From positions 3,748,501-3,812,500 of the forward strand of contig NZ_CP045354.1 in the NCBI RefSeq assembly GCF_009363435.1: 64,000 nucleotides of DNA. The letters run 5' to 3'. The position numbers were made by a program, and so were the translations under genes. Positions within the stretch are counted from its first letter, which is position 1. Each line of letters begins with the position of its first letter. The notes below the pieces were generated by a model that ran no database searches, was not told the DNA's origin, and saw only the letters and a program-made list of their open reading frames with translations. This document shows positions 1 through 9,257 of this stretch, one piece after another. The stretch is from Labrenzia sp. THAF82 (lineage in GTDB: Bacteria > Pseudomonadota > Alphaproteobacteria > Rhizobiales > Stappiaceae).

Positions 1-2
1 GC

Positions 3-1778
3 CGATGGTTTCCCGATGGTGTCTGCAACACCTGCTGGAACGCAGTCGACAGGCATGTTGCCGCTGGAAACGGCGATCGACTCGCCTTGGTTTATGACAG
101 TCCCGTCACCCAAGCCGTCAAGCGGTATTCCTTTCATGATCTCCAGTCAGAGATTGGAGCACTGGCTGAAGTTCTTCGGCTAAACGGTGTCGACAAGGGT
201 GACAGGGTCATCATCTATATGCCGATGGTTCCGGAAGCCATCTTCTCGATGCTGGCCTGTGCGCGACTGGGTGCAATTCACTCTGTCGTTTTCGGCGGAT
301 TTGCAGCCGCCGAACTGGCGACACGAATCGAAGACGCCAAACCAAAGGTAATCATCTCTGCATCTTGCGGCATTGAACCAAACCGGATCGTTGCCTACAA
401 ACCGCTTCTTGATGCCGCTATCGCGATGTCCGAGGACAAGCCCGAAAAATGCATCATCTTGCAGCGCGACGCGCTGACTGCCGATATGATCGATGGGCAG
501 GATCTCGACTATTCAACGGAAGTGGGTGCAACAAAGGGAACGCTGCCGGAATGTATTCCGGTCCTGGCGACAGACCCTGCCTATATTCTTTATACATCCG
601 GGACCACCGGACAGCCCAAAGGTGTCGTGCGAGATACGGGCGGCCACATGGTCGCGATGAAATGGTCCATGGAACACCACTATGACGTCAAACCGGGCGA
701 AGTGTTCTGGGCTGCCTCGGATGTCGGCTGGGTCGTTGGCCATTCCTATATTTGTTACGCCCCCCTCCTCCATGGGTGTGCGACGGTTGTGTATGAAGGA
801 AAGCCGGTCGGGACACCTGACGCAGGTGCCTTCTGGAGGGTTATTCAGGATCACAAGGTCGTAGCTCTGTTTACTGCACCGACAGCGTTTCGCGCGATCC
901 GCAAGGAAGACCCTTCAGGTGCACTCATCGACCAGCACGACCTCAACCATTTCCGCACCCTGTTTCTGGCCGGTGAACGCTCCGACCCGGCAACGATCGA
1001 ATGGGCGCAGCAGAAACTGAAACGCCCGGTAGTCGACCATTGGTGGCAGACCGAAACGGGCTGGCCAATGTCTGGCAATCCAGTCGGCCTAGGTGTCCTT
1101 CCCGTCAAACCTGGTTCACCCGGCGTCCCAATGCCCGGCTACAGGATTGAAGTGCTGGATGATGAAGGTCGTCAGTTACCTGCTGGAACGCTTGGCAACA
1201 TTGTCTGCAAGCTGCCCCTGCCCCCATCGGGAACACCTACACTATGGAATGCGGAAGAGCGCTTCCACAAAGCCTATCTGGAAGACTTTCCAGGTTACTA
1301 CGCGACATCTGATGCCGGAATTGTCGATGAAGACGGATATGTTTTCATCATGGCTCGCACGGACGACATCATCAATGTCGCCGGTCACCGCCTTTCAACC
1401 GGCGCTATGGAAGAAGTCATCGCAGCACATCAAGACATTGCCGAGTGCGCTGTCGTGGGAGCGGCAGACGCGCTCAAGGGGCAATTGCCTATCGGTTTCT
1501 TTGTCCAAAACGATGGTGCAAGCCGAGACCCCGTCGAGTTGGAGCGAGAACTCGTTTCTCTTGTCAGAGAAAAAATCGGCGCGGTCGCGGCCTTTAAGAC
1601 CGCGATGGAAGTCGAGCGTCTGCCGAAAACACGATCAGGCAAGGTTTTGCGAGGAACCATGCAGAAACTTGCCGACAACGAGGCGTTCAAAATGCCGGCT
1701 GCGATCGATGACCCAGCCATCCTGGACGAAATTTCAAGTGTCCTTGCCAATCGCGGATACAGAAAGGCTTCTAAATGA
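3..1778 (+). CDS. prpE: Propionyl/acetyl-CoA synthetase-like acyl-CoA ligase (5'-truncated)
   Basis: ATP-dependent acyl-CoA synthetase of the ANL superfamily, activating a short carboxylic acid to its CoA thioester through an acyl-adenylate. The open frame runs leftward through the window edge: position 3 onward encodes [18 protein letters not shown], the typical N-terminal region of PrpE/Acs enzymes, so the true start lies outside the window. 591 residues are visible. The AMP-binding P-loop reads [13 protein letters not shown], followed by [13 protein letters not shown] and, near the C-terminus, the catalytic-lysine motif [11 protein letters not shown]. The PrpE-like N-terminus favours propionate or a related short acid over acetate, but substrate cannot be fixed from sequence. 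It overlaps the next gene by ATGA, so it is co-translated with the RidA protein. Confidence 0.85.
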   Translation, partial: RWFPDGVCNTCWNAVDRHVAAGNGDRLALVYDSPVTQAVKRYSFHDLQSEIGALAEVLRLNGVDKGDRVIIYMPMVPEAIFSMLACARLGAIHSVVFGGFAAAELATRIEDAKPKVIISASCGIEPNRIVAYKPLLDAAIAMSEDKPEKCIILQRDALTADMIDGQDLDYSTEVGATKGTLPECIPVLATDPAYILYTSGTTGQPKGVVRDTGGHMVAMKWSMEHHYDVKPGEVFWAASDVGWVVGHSYICYAPLLHGCATVVYEGKPVGTPDAGAFWRVIQDHKVVALFTAPTAFRAIRKEDPSGALIDQHDLNHFRTLFLAGERSDPATIEWAQQKLKRPVVDHWWQTETGWPMSGNPVGLGVLPVKPGSPGVPMPGYRIEVLDDEGRQLPAGTLGNIVCKLPLPPSGTPTLWNAEERFHKAYLEDFPGYYATSDAGIVDEDGYVFIMARTDDIINVAGHRLSTGAMEEVIAAHQDIAECAVVGAADALKGQLPIGFFVQNDGASRDPVELERELVSLVREKIGAVAAFKTAMEVERLPKTRSGKVLRGTMQKLADNEAFKMPAAIDDPAILDEISSVLANRGYRKASK

Positions 1779-2125
1779 TTGAGCGGCTTCATACAGGCAC
1801 GCGCATGAGCAAGATCGTCAAGCACAATGGCGTTGCTTATCTGTGTGGACAGGTCGGTGCTGGCGATACAGTTGCGGACCAAACACGTGACTGCCTGTCC
1901 AGAGTTGACGCCCTGCTTGTCGAAGCAGGGTCGGATCGCGAGCACATCCTGCAGGCCATCGTCTGGCTCGCTGATATGGCCGATTTCCCAGAAATGAATG
2001 CGGTCTGGGACCAATGGGTGCCGGAAGGCCACGCGCCTGCACGCGCGTGCGGAGAAGCGCGTCTTGCCAGGGATGTATTGAAAGTCGAGATCATCGTGAC
2101 CGCCGCCATCAAGGAGGAAACGTAA
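1775..2125 (+). CDS. RidA/YjgF family protein
   Basis: A 116-residue RidA (YjgF/YER057c/UK114) protein. Family members hydrolyse reactive 2-aminoacrylate and other enamine/imine intermediates made by PLP enzymes and amino-acid oxidases. The fold signature is clear (YLCGQVGAG near the N-terminus, KVEIIVTAA near the C-terminus). The Arg that binds the substrate carboxylate in active imine deaminases is kept in the APARAC motif near residue 89, so activity is plausible. The ATG overlaps the stop of the acyl-CoA synthetase and the next gene starts one base after its stop, so it sits in the middle of a three-gene run. It could instead belong to a RidA subgroup with a catabolic rather than protective role. 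Confidence 0.8.
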   Translation: MIERLHTGTRMSKIVKHNGVAYLCGQVGAGDTVADQTRDCLSRVDALLVEAGSDREHILQAIVWLADMADFPEMNAVWDQWVPEGHAPARACGEARLARDVLKVEIIVTAAIKEET

Positions 2126-2126
2126 A

Positions 2127-2867
2127 ATGGAAATACCTGCCGTCGAACTCCGACATGTGAATAAGTATTACGGAAGTTTCCACGCCTTGAAAGACATCGA
2201 GCTGTCGGTCACCAAAGGCGAAAAAATTGTTGTTTGCGGTCCGTCCGGCTCAGGCAAATCGACCATGATCAGAACAATCAATCAGCTTGAAGAGCACCAA
2301 TCGGGAGAAATCCTGATCCATGGCGACGAGATATACGCCGACGCACACAACATCGAATTGCTTCGCCGTGACGTCGGCATGGTTTTTCAGCATTTTAATC
2401 TGTTTCCGCACATGACCATTCTCGAAAACTGTACGCTGGCTCCGGTGCTTGCGCGCAAAGAAAGTCAAGCCGAGGCAGAAACGCATGCCATGCAGTATCT
2501 TGAAAAGGTTCGGATTGCGGATCAGGTTCAAAAGTATCCTGGTCAGCTGTCCGGAGGGCAACAGCAACGTGTTGCTATTGCAAGAGCACTTTGCATGAAG
2601 CCAGACATTCTCTTGTTCGACGAACCGACCTCGGCTCTCGATCCTGAAATGATCGGCGAAGTTCTGGATGTCATGGAAACTCTTGCAAAAGAAGGCATGA
2701 CCATGATCTGCGTAACCCACGAAATGGGCTTTGCAAAACGTGTCGCAGACCGAGTGATCTTCATGGATGCAGGGCAAATCGTCGAAGAAGCCGATCCGAT
2801 TTCATTCTTCGAGAACCCCACAAATCCGAGAACGAAACTGTTTCTGGAGCAAGTGCTGACCCACTAG
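2127..2867 (+). CDS. Amino-acid ABC transporter ATP-binding protein (GlnQ/AapP type)
   Basis: 246-residue cytoplasmic ATPase of a polar amino-acid importer. Walker A is GPSGSGKST (about residue 39), the signature is LSGGQQQR (about 140), Walker B is ILLFDEP, and the switch His lies in CVTHEMGF. The [10 protein letters not shown] start and compact length match GlnQ/AapP/GltL proteins rather than sugar-type ATPases. No permease or binding protein follows: a terminator lies 56 bp downstream and the next genes run the other way. Its partners are probably upstream, outside the window. Grouping with an acyl-CoA ligase and RidA suggests an operon that imports and degrades an amino acid or amino-acid-like compound (inference). 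Confidence 0.85.
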   Translation: MEIPAVELRHVNKYYGSFHALKDIELSVTKGEKIVVCGPSGSGKSTMIRTINQLEEHQSGEILIHGDEIYADAHNIELLRRDVGMVFQHFNLFPHMTILENCTLAPVLARKESQAEAETHAMQYLEKVRIADQVQKYPGQLSGGQQQRVAIARALCMKPDILLFDEPTSALDPEMIGEVLDVMETLAKEGMTMICVTHEMGFAKRVADRVIFMDAGQIVEEADPISFFENPTNPRTKLFLEQVLTH

Positions 2868-2922
2868 CTCTTTTGGTATCTTCCTCCCCAACCGGAAGCT
2901 GCTTATTTTTGCAGCCAACTGA

Positions 2923-2951
2923 AACCCGGCCTCTCGGCCGGGTTCTTTTTT
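2923..2951 (+). terminator. Rho-independent terminator of the prpE-ridA-ABC operon
   Basis: Perfect 9-bp stem AACCCGGCC / GGCCGGGTT with a TCTC loop, followed by CTTTTTT. It lies 56 bp after the ABC ATPase stop on the same strand. Confidence 0.85.
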
Positions 2952-2989
2952 GTCAAGCGTCAGCAAAGCAGGCCGAGAAACCGGAGCAA

Positions 2990-3021
2990 TGAATACCCGA
3001 CGCTTGTGCGCCGGGCATTCA
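2990..3021 (-). terminator. Hairpin downstream of the liv operon
   Basis: Imperfect inverted repeat with 14-bp arms (12 of 14 paired) around a TTGT loop, 10 bp beyond the stop of the leftward binding-protein gene. There is no clear T-run in the leftward direction, so this may be a 3'-end stabiliser rather than an intrinsic terminator. Confidence 0.4.
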
Positions 3022-3031
3022 ATCAAAGTTT

Positions 3032-4288
3032 CTACTTCTTCAGCGACGCAATGAAAGTGTCGACTTCACCAAGTGAGAGGTATTCCACCTCGTCAGTACC
3101 ACTGTCGGTGAACTTCCAGATAACGGCCGGAGCGGAAACGTCGCCATTTGCGTCGAACCGCACGTCGCCGGTTGCCCCCTGATATTTCACCGTTCCGCCG
3201 CCTGCTAGCGTTTCCTTCGCCGTCGTAAAGCCTGCAACATCTGCCGTTACCGGCGCGCCATCCGGGTCAGTGACCTTGGCAACGGCTGCAGCAATATCAG
3301 CACCCGATGCATTGGCACCAGCTGCTTCCATTGCAAGAAGCGCGATCATTGCGGCATCAAAACTGTTTGCAAGCCCTGGCCCGTTCGGTTCGGAACCAAA
3401 CTTTTCGACATAAGCAGCCTTAAAAGCATCTGCGCTGGCGACACGCGGTGATGCGGTGTCTGTGCCCAGTGCGTTTTCAAGATACTGAAGCCCGACATTG
3501 TCCCTGAATTCATCCGATTTCAGAGAGTTCGCCAGGATCATGTTTTGAGTTCCGCCAAGTGAAATCCACTCACGAACCGCCGAAGTTCCTTCGTTCGGAT
3601 AGAGCGCCAGGTAGATGGCATCAGGCGAACCACCCAGAGCTTCCGTAACTTCAGCACGATAGGAGGGTTGGGCGTCATTGATCGCCACAGACCCTGTGAC
3701 ATCGATACCGGCTGCAGCGAAATCGGCGGCGATCAAACGCGCCATATCCTGTCCCCAGTCGTCGTTCTTATAAAGAATGGCGACTGACTTATAGCCTTTA
3801 TCGGCAGCAACTTTTGCACCCATGGCGGACTGAACCGCGGTCGTCGCAAATGTCCGAAACCAAAGGCCATTGGTCTTGCCTTCTTCCGACAATTTGGTGA
3901 AGGCAGTGGAGGAAGAACAACAGGACATTTGCATAACGCCACCAGGGGCCGTCACGGACGTCAGAATAGGCATGGAGACACCAGACGAGACCGCGCCAAG
4001 CAATACATTCACACCCTCAAGATCGACAAGCGCCTTGGCAGCGTCCACGCCGACTTTCGGGTCGACCTGGGTGTCACGCAACACCATTTCGATTTTGCAG
4101 CCGGCCGCACCGCCGGCTTCGTTGACCTGGTCGACCGCAAATTGTGCCACCTCGGCTATGGGACGACCCCAATCCACCGAAGTTGGCAGCACTGCTCCGA
4201 CCTTTGTCGTACAGTCCTGTGCTTGAGCGCTGACACTCAGACCCGACATGCCGGCCGCGAAGGCCGCTAATGTTAGTAGCTTTTTCAT
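3032..4288 (-). CDS. Branched-chain-type ABC transporter substrate-binding protein (LivK-like)
   Basis: 418-residue periplasmic binding protein of the type I (LivK/Leu-Ile-Val) fold. A signal peptide is obvious (MKKLLTLAAFAAGMSGLSVSAQA, cleavage before QDC). The mature protein opens with VGAVLPTSVDWGRP and carries the two-lobed receptor pattern seen in HAAT importers. Its ATG overlaps the LivM stop (ATGA), placing it last in the leftward operon livG-livF-livH-livM-livK. Family members bind amino acids, urea, short amides or aromatic acids, so the ligand is open. Sharing an operon with an aldo/keto reductase and a TIGR04076-type protein argues against simple leucine uptake (inference). Confidence 0.88.
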   Translation of the reverse strand: MKKLLTLAAFAAGMSGLSVSAQAQDCTTKVGAVLPTSVDWGRPIAEVAQFAVDQVNEAGGAAGCKIEMVLRDTQVDPKVGVDAAKALVDLEGVNVLLGAVSSGVSMPILTSVTAPGGVMQMSCCSSSTAFTKLSEEGKTNGLWFRTFATTAVQSAMGAKVAADKGYKSVAILYKNDDWGQDMARLIAADFAAAGIDVTGSVAINDAQPSYRAEVTEALGGSPDAIYLALYPNEGTSAVREWISLGGTQNMILANSLKSDEFRDNVGLQYLENALGTDTASPRVASADAFKAAYVEKFGSEPNGPGLANSFDAAMIALLAMEAAGANASGADIAAAVAKVTDPDGAPVTADVAGFTTAKETLAGGGTVKYQGATGDVRFDANGDVSAPAVIWKFTDSGTDEVEYLSLGEVDTFIASLKK

Positions 4289-5262
4289 GTGAACCCCTCT
4301 GCTTGTGTCTTTTCCCGGTTCTGACCGGGTTGAGAAACGACCAGCCGCTCGGGGAAGAGACCTTGAGGTCTCCAGAGCAGCATGCCGACGATAACCAGAC
4401 CGATCAGCACAAACTGGATTGATCCGGTGTAAAGCTGTGCTTCAACAGGTGCGAAGCGCGACAACGCCCAACCCGAAAACGTCCAAGCGCCCCAAATTAA
4501 GAACGCTCCTGCCAATGCGCCTTTGGTGTTTCCTGCACCACCCACGATAAGCATTGCCCAAATCTGGAAAGTCAGAATGGGGAGAACATCTTGCGGACTG
4601 ACGAAGGCGTAAAAGGTGGCATAGAGCCCACCGGATAGACCTATGATCACCGACCCGGTCACAAATGAAATCAAACGGATACGATCCGGTGCCTTGCCAA
4701 GTGATCTGGCGGCGGTTTCATCTTCCCGGATTGCGCGCAACAACCGGCCGAAGGGTGATACGGTCAACCGTTCCAAGAACACATAGACCAGCAAGAGTGT
4801 GACAAGCACGCCAGCCAGAAACACCACATTGTAGGTAAAACCATCACCAAGCAGTGCTCTCAAGGGGCGCTCGAAACCACGTATGCCCTGCGCCCCGCCT
4901 GTGATCGTGGTCGCATTTCTCATCACGTTTTCAAATGCGACCGCCACCCCGAAGGTCGCAATCGCCAGATAGTCGTGGCGCAGTCGTAATGTCAGTTTGC
5001 CGACGACCCAGGCAAGAACACCAGCGGCAAGCATGCCCCCAGCCAAGGCGAGCGGATAGCTGAGGCCGAAACCGCCGAAATGACCATCTTGCGGCGGACC
5101 ACCAAGCATGAGCGTCGCATATGCACCTGCACCGAAAGAAGCCACCACACCGCCGTTGAACAGTCCCGTGTTGCCCCATTGCAGGTTCAGGCCCATGACC
5201 GCGATGCCCAATATGGCAGCCACTGTTGTGAAAAACACAAGATAGGAAACGACACCGATCAC
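4285..5262 (-). CDS. Branched-chain-type ABC transporter permease (LivM-like)
   Basis: 325-residue inner-membrane permease with about eight to ten hydrophobic segments and the LivM hallmark NLQWGNTGLFNGG close to the N-terminus. A longer open frame exists upstream but it is a shadow of LivH. The real start is the GTG at 5262, which overlaps the LivH stop (GTGA) and is preceded by a strong Shine-Dalgarno (GGGGAGG, 7-nt spacing). Typical LivM length is reached from this start. It forms the heterodimeric channel with LivH. Confidence 0.88.
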   Translation of the reverse strand: MIGVVSYLVFFTTVAAILGIAVMGLNLQWGNTGLFNGGVVASFGAGAYATLMLGGPPQDGHFGGFGLSYPLALAGGMLAAGVLAWVVGKLTLRLRHDYLAIATFGVAVAFENVMRNATTITGGAQGIRGFERPLRALLGDGFTYNVVFLAGVLVTLLLVYVFLERLTVSPFGRLLRAIREDETAARSLGKAPDRIRLISFVTGSVIIGLSGGLYATFYAFVSPQDVLPILTFQIWAMLIVGGAGNTKGALAGAFLIWGAWTFSGWALSRFAPVEAQLYTGSIQFVLIGLVIVGMLLWRPQGLFPERLVVSQPGQNREKTQAEGFT

Positions 5263-6173
5263 GCGCGGGCCTCCCCAAAGAGACCATTTGGCCGGATCAG
5301 TAGGACCAGCAATATCATCAGGAACGGAACTGATGGGCTGTACCCCGAAGGAAGTATGACGAGCGCAACGTTTGATGCGACACCGACGATAAACCCGCCA
5401 AGTACCGCGCCATAAACACTGCCGATGCCGCCAACGATTGTTGCAGCAAAAATCGGCAGCACCAGATCGCGCCCCATCACTGGCGTGATTTGATAACTGA
5501 GACCGTAGAAAACCCCTGCGATCGCTCCAAGCGAACCGCCAATCAGCCAAACCGCAACGATCATACGTTTCAAGTTCACGCCGTGCACTTGAGCAAGGCT
5601 TGGATTCTCGGCTATGGCGCGCAAGGCGAAGCCGAACCTTGTTCTCGACAGAACCAGATAAAGCGCAAACATGATGAGCAGCGCCGCGATCAGGACGAAG
5701 ACCTGATCGGGTTTCACCAACAACAACGGATCGCGTGAAATCACCATTGCGAACGCTATGTCACGTGAATAGAGCTCGCTGGACAGTCCGAAAATCAATC
5801 CGATGACGTTTCGAATTACAAGCGACATGCCAAAGGACGCGAACACCATCGAGAGTTCACCACCCTTCTCTCGAACGCGTCTGAATACAAGACGGTCTAT
5901 GGCAACAGCACTCAACCCAGTCAGCGCCATCGAGATAAGGATCGATAGAGCCAGCGCCGCCGTCATCGAAAGAGGACCGATTTTGGCGGATAACACAGGC
6001 GAAAGACTTTCGAAAAGCTTGTCGAAAACAAGTGCACAGTAAGCGCCGATCGACAGCAACTCTGCGTGAGAAAAATTCGCAAAGCGCAAGATATGCATGA
6101 CCATGGTCAGGCCGATTGCGCCCAGGGAAAGAAATGAGCCCACCAGGATACCGTCGACAAGATGCTGGATCAT
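5259..6173 (-). CDS. Branched-chain-type ABC transporter permease (LivH-like)
   Basis: 304-residue polytopic permease. The N-terminus (LVDGILVGSFLSLGAIGLTMVMHILRF) and the central ENPSLAQVHGVNLKR loop, which docks the ATPases, are characteristic of LivH. It overlaps LivF by ATGA upstream and LivM by GTGA downstream, so translation of the whole transporter is coupled. Confidence 0.88.
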   Translation of the reverse strand: MIQHLVDGILVGSFLSLGAIGLTMVMHILRFANFSHAELLSIGAYCALVFDKLFESLSPVLSAKIGPLSMTAALALSILISMALTGLSAVAIDRLVFRRVREKGGELSMVFASFGMSLVIRNVIGLIFGLSSELYSRDIAFAMVISRDPLLLVKPDQVFVLIAALLIMFALYLVLSRTRFGFALRAIAENPSLAQVHGVNLKRMIVAVWLIGGSLGAIAGVFYGLSYQITPVMGRDLVLPIFAATIVGGIGSVYGAVLGGFIVGVASNVALVILPSGYSPSVPFLMILLVLLIRPNGLFGEARA

Positions 6174-6898
6174 GCCGCCCCTCTCCTTTCACCGCCAAGA
6201 TAGATCCGTCCGAGAGCCGGATCTTCAAGGAGGTCTTCTGCAGGCCCGTCTATCTGGTTTCGACCTTCCGCCAAAACGTAGCAATGATCTCCACGTTTTA
6301 GTGCCTGTTTCACATTCTGTTCGACCAACAAGACAGAAACACCTTGTTGGGTCAGTCCTTTAACGTGGTCCAACACCTCTTCGGAAGCCTTGGGAGACAA
6401 GCCAGCGGATGGCTCATCCATGAGGATCAAACGAGGTTCAACGGCAAGCGCCATTGCAACCGCCAGAAACTGTCGCTGGCCACCGGAAAGTGAACCCGCC
6501 TTTTCGCGCCTCTTTTCCTTGAGTACAGGGAAGCGATCGAACAACACTTCAACTCTGTCCAATGGATCCTTTTGCACTGAAAGAGCGACCTCAAGGTTCT
6601 GCTGGATGGTCATGGTTCGAAAGACGTTGTCCGTCTGCGGCACATAGGCGATGCCGTTTCGGGTGAGCAGATCCGGCGACAAACCAGTAACATCCCTGCC
6701 CTCGAAGCGGATTTTTCCTGTGTCCACGTTCAGCAGACCGGCAACCGCTTTGATCAGGGTCGACTTTCCTGCACCATTGGGTCCAATGATTACGGTCAAC
6801 TTGCCGTGGTTGGCGAGAAGAGACACTTCCCGAAGTATCGGCAAATCCGGGACGTAACCCGCGGTCACAGCGGTTATTTCCAGGAGGGCCTCAGGCAT
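6170..6898 (-). CDS. Branched-chain-type ABC transporter ATPase (LivF-like)
   Basis: 242-residue ATPase. Walker A GPNGAGKST (about residue 38), signature LSGGQRQ, Walker B RLILMDEPSAGLSP, and the short LivF-type C-terminus. The chosen ATG at 6898 gives the canonical start MPEALLEITAVTAGY and overlaps the LivG stop by 8 bp. The open frame extending further upstream codes only an out-of-frame shadow of LivG. Confidence 0.88.
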   Translation of the reverse strand: MPEALLEITAVTAGYVPDLPILREVSLLANHGKLTVIIGPNGAGKSTLIKAVAGLLNVDTGKIRFEGRDVTGLSPDLLTRNGIAYVPQTDNVFRTMTIQQNLEVALSVQKDPLDRVEVLFDRFPVLKEKRREKAGSLSGGQRQFLAVAMALAVEPRLILMDEPSAGLSPKASEEVLDHVKGLTQQGVSVLLVEQNVKQALKRGDHCYVLAEGRNQIDGPAEDLLEDPALGRIYLGGERRGAA

Positions 6899-7673
6899 CG
6901 ACCGGTGCTCCCAGATAGGCATCGAGCAGCAAAGGATTGGACTGTGCCTCGGAAGATGTCCCCTGGAAAACGACGCGGCCTTCGGCCATGGCCACAACGG
7001 GATCGCAGTGCCGCATAACGAAATCCATGTCGTGCTCAATGATGAGAAAGGTCTTGCCGCCGCGGTTCAGCTCTTCGATCTTCTCAATCAGCGTCTCTGT
7101 CAGCACCGGATTGACGCCAGCTGCGGGCTCATCCAGCAGGATCACCTTGGGGTCGCCCATCAACACCCGCGCGAGTTCAAGAAGTTTCATCTGACCACCA
7201 GAGATCTTCCCTGCCGGTTGATCCGCCAGGTGACGAAGTGTCAGAAAATCCAATACTTCCAGCGCTTTTCTTCGAATGCGCTGCTCCTGGTCCCCGATAC
7301 GGCCACGGGAGAAAACCGCTCCCCAAAGCGTCTCACCTGTCTGGCCTGTTGGTGCAAGCATGACATTTTCCAAAACGCTCATACGCTTGAAGGGTCTGGG
7401 AATCTGAAATGTGCGCCCAAGGCCTAATTCAAACCGTTGATCGGGGTGCAAGCCGGTAACATCATTCCCGAACAACTTGATAGAACCCGTTGTCGGGGAC
7501 AATTCTCCGGCGACCACATTGAACAGTGTCGACTTCCCGGCACCGTTGGGACCGATCAATCCCGTGATGGACCCGGTCTCAATTTCAATCGTAACGTTGT
7601 CAACTGCCTTGAATTCACCGAAGGAGCGACTGATACCGGAAAGGCTTAGAATAGCTTCAGCCATTTGCTGCAC
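6891..7673 (-). CDS. Branched-chain-type ABC transporter ATPase (LivG-like)
   Basis: 260-residue ATPase with Walker A GPNGAGKST, LivG-specific insert around RFELGLGRTFQIPRPF, signature KISGGQMKLLELARVL and Walker B VILLDEPAAGVNP. The start may be 7673 or the second Met at 7664. It overlaps the end of the upstream aldo/keto reductase gene by 17 bp, so transporter and reductase are one transcription unit. Confidence 0.88.
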   Translation of the reverse strand: MQQMAEAILSLSGISRSFGEFKAVDNVTIEIETGSITGLIGPNGAGKSTLFNVVAGELSPTTGSIKLFGNDVTGLHPDQRFELGLGRTFQIPRPFKRMSVLENVMLAPTGQTGETLWGAVFSRGRIGDQEQRIRRKALEVLDFLTLRHLADQPAGKISGGQMKLLELARVLMGDPKVILLDEPAAGVNPVLTETLIEKIEELNRGGKTFLIIEHDMDFVMRHCDPVVAMAEGRVVFQGTSSEAQSNPLLLDAYLGAPVDA

Positions 7674-8739
7674 CCATCACAGCGTCGTCCGGACGATGAT
7701 TGAGATTGTACTTCATGATACGACCGTGCCGTCCATTTCGGTCGCGCTCGAGGGCAAATACCGGACCCTGTGGTCCTGGTGCTCGCGCAAGAAAATCCGA
7801 GATTCTCTTTAAATCACCGTCATCCAGTTCAAATCGGAACACATCAAGGGTTTGCGGCAAATGCCGTGCATATCTGGCGCCAACAATTGCGGCCGCGACC
7901 TGGGGCTGTTGGAGAACCCACCGCGTGGCAACGGAACTGAGAGTCGTGTCATGGCGCTCACCGATCTCCTTGAGCAAGGCAAGAAGCTCCTGAAAAGTCG
8001 CCCAGGATCCGAACTCGTCAATTATCAGGCGATATTTGACCAAGGATCTGTTTTCAAATGAGAAACCGGGGTCTGGCACACCAAGCCACCTATCGGTCAG
8101 AAATCCGCCGGCCAATGTTCCGTAACACAAGAGTTTAATATCGTGTGCGGCGCACCAGGGCACCAGGTCGACAGAAGGGCGACGGTCAAGCAGAGAATAC
8201 TGGACCTGTGTCGACACAAGATCGATACCAGCGTCGAGGTAGGGAACCGTTTCCTCAACATCCCAGTTGGTGACGCCGAGATGAGCGATCTTGCCCTTCT
8301 CCTGGCAGCGTTTCAAAACCTCCATCGCCTGTACAGGCGACCCGAGGCTCCTGTCCCACCAATAGAATTGCACCAAATGCAGCCGTTCTATTTGCAGTCG
8401 TTGGAGTGACCGGTCCACGATTGCTTCGATCTCGTGGGAGGCAAGACCTGCCAGTCTTTCAAGATCGGGAACCAACTTCGTATGCACCTGGACAAGATCG
8501 GCAACAGCAGACCCACGCCGCCGACGCACATCGGCAATGAAACTCCCAATCATTTCTTCTACGCCGGTATAGATATCCGCGCAGTCGAAGCTGGTTATGC
8601 CATTGTCGAGAAAAGCTTCCATGTCTGCGACCGCCGAAGCCGTGACAACGGGTCCGTGATCTCCAGCAAGTTGCCACCCGCCTTTGATAACCCTCGAGAT
8701 GGAATAGCCTGGGCGAAGCTCGGCAGTTTCGACCGTCAT
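7657..8739 (-). CDS. Aldo/keto reductase with Tyr in place of the catalytic His
   Basis: 360-residue NAD(P)-linked aldo/keto reductase (TIM barrel). The start at 8739 overlaps the stop of the TIGR04076-type gene by ATGA and gives MTVETAELRPGYSISRVIKGGWQ; the upstream extension is a shadow. Of the catalytic tetrad, Asp52 (FDCAD), Tyr57 and Lys88 (VHTKL) are visible, but the His usually found in LLQLHWP is Tyr126 (LVQFYWWD). Such a change alters the hydride-transfer pocket in some AKRs. It resembles the N-terminal part of the divergent AKR-RidA fusion, so the two are paralogues. The substrate is unknown; co-transcription with a liv-type importer suggests it acts on the imported compound. Confidence 0.8.
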   Translation of the reverse strand: MTVETAELRPGYSISRVIKGGWQLAGDHGPVVTASAVADMEAFLDNGITSFDCADIYTGVEEMIGSFIADVRRRRGSAVADLVQVHTKLVPDLERLAGLASHEIEAIVDRSLQRLQIERLHLVQFYWWDRSLGSPVQAMEVLKRCQEKGKIAHLGVTNWDVEETVPYLDAGIDLVSTQVQYSLLDRRPSVDLVPWCAAHDIKLLCYGTLAGGFLTDRWLGVPDPGFSFENRSLVKYRLIIDEFGSWATFQELLALLKEIGERHDTTLSSVATRWVLQQPQVAAAIVGARYARHLPQTLDVFRFELDDGDLKRISDFLARAPGPQGPVFALERDRNGRHGRIMKYNLNHRPDDAVMGAANG

Positions 8740-9143
8740 TTTCCCTGGTCCTTCTGCCAATACGGCGTTCCGCGGCTGTCCGGCAATCCCGTGGTGCCGG
8801 AATGACTGAACCATCTTCTTTCCGTCCGAGTGATCCGAAATCGGCCGCCACAATGGGGGTCAGGACAAGCCACCTCTGCGTCAGTGCTCATCCAATCGTT
8901 GTCATCAGTCTCACGTTGCTTGGCTGGAAGCAGAGGGAGGACAGCGGCAAGTGCGTACATGGACACACGCTGGCCTTCTGAGAACACAAGCGCCTCTCCC
9001 TCAACGCTGAAACTTTCGCCCTCAATGTGGCGACAAACAGGCGTACGGCCATCGAGCACTGTTTCGACTTTCAGGTCATAAAGCCAAAATCCAGCCTCAC
9101 GACCTGTCTTCAATTCGTCTTTGTCAGCGCGTTCGTCCGTCAC
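8736..9143 (-). CDS. TIGR04076-like small protein of unknown function
   Basis: 135-residue soluble protein. The middle and C-terminal parts (CRHIEGESFSVEGE, then SMYALAAVLPLLPAKQR and VACPDPHCGGRFRITR) match what I recall of the TIGR04076 family: a CxxG/H-x-GxxF segment, a helix beginning at ALxAL.P, and a final ACPDP motif. I selected the GTG at 9143 because a GAGGGG ribosome site lies five bases upstream; an earlier frame opening at 9209 has no such site. It is the first gene of the leftward operon and overlaps the aldo/keto reductase by ATGA. The family has no established function. Confidence is good that it is a gene, moderate for the family. Confidence 0.65.
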   Translation of the reverse strand: MTDERADKDELKTGREAGFWLYDLKVETVLDGRTPVCRHIEGESFSVEGEALVFSEGQRVSMYALAAVLPLLPAKQRETDDNDWMSTDAEVACPDPHCGGRFRITRTERRWFSHSGTTGLPDSRGTPYWQKDQGK

Positions 9144-9187
9144 CGCGCCCCTCACTTTTTTGTTTTGGCACCTTGCGTGTGATCTGT

Positions 9188-9205
9188 GATATTTTATACC
9201 ATATC
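9188..9205. promoter_or_regulatory. Possible GntR/FCD operator
   Basis: Interrupted palindrome GATAT-N8-ATATC enclosing TTATACC, in the 114-bp gap between the divergent TIGR04076-type gene and the GntR regulator. Position and AT content suit an operator for the adjacent regulator, but there is no second copy to compare. Confidence 0.35.
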
Positions 9206-9257
9206 TCAAATTGAAATTGTCAAGGCAAGAAACCCGTCAAGGGTCGAAGGAACAGGG

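Noticed and set aside
4285-5550. Longer LivM with an N-terminal extension of about 96 residues
   Set aside because: The extension is an out-of-frame reading of LivH; GTG 5262 has a strong ribosome site and gives the family length.
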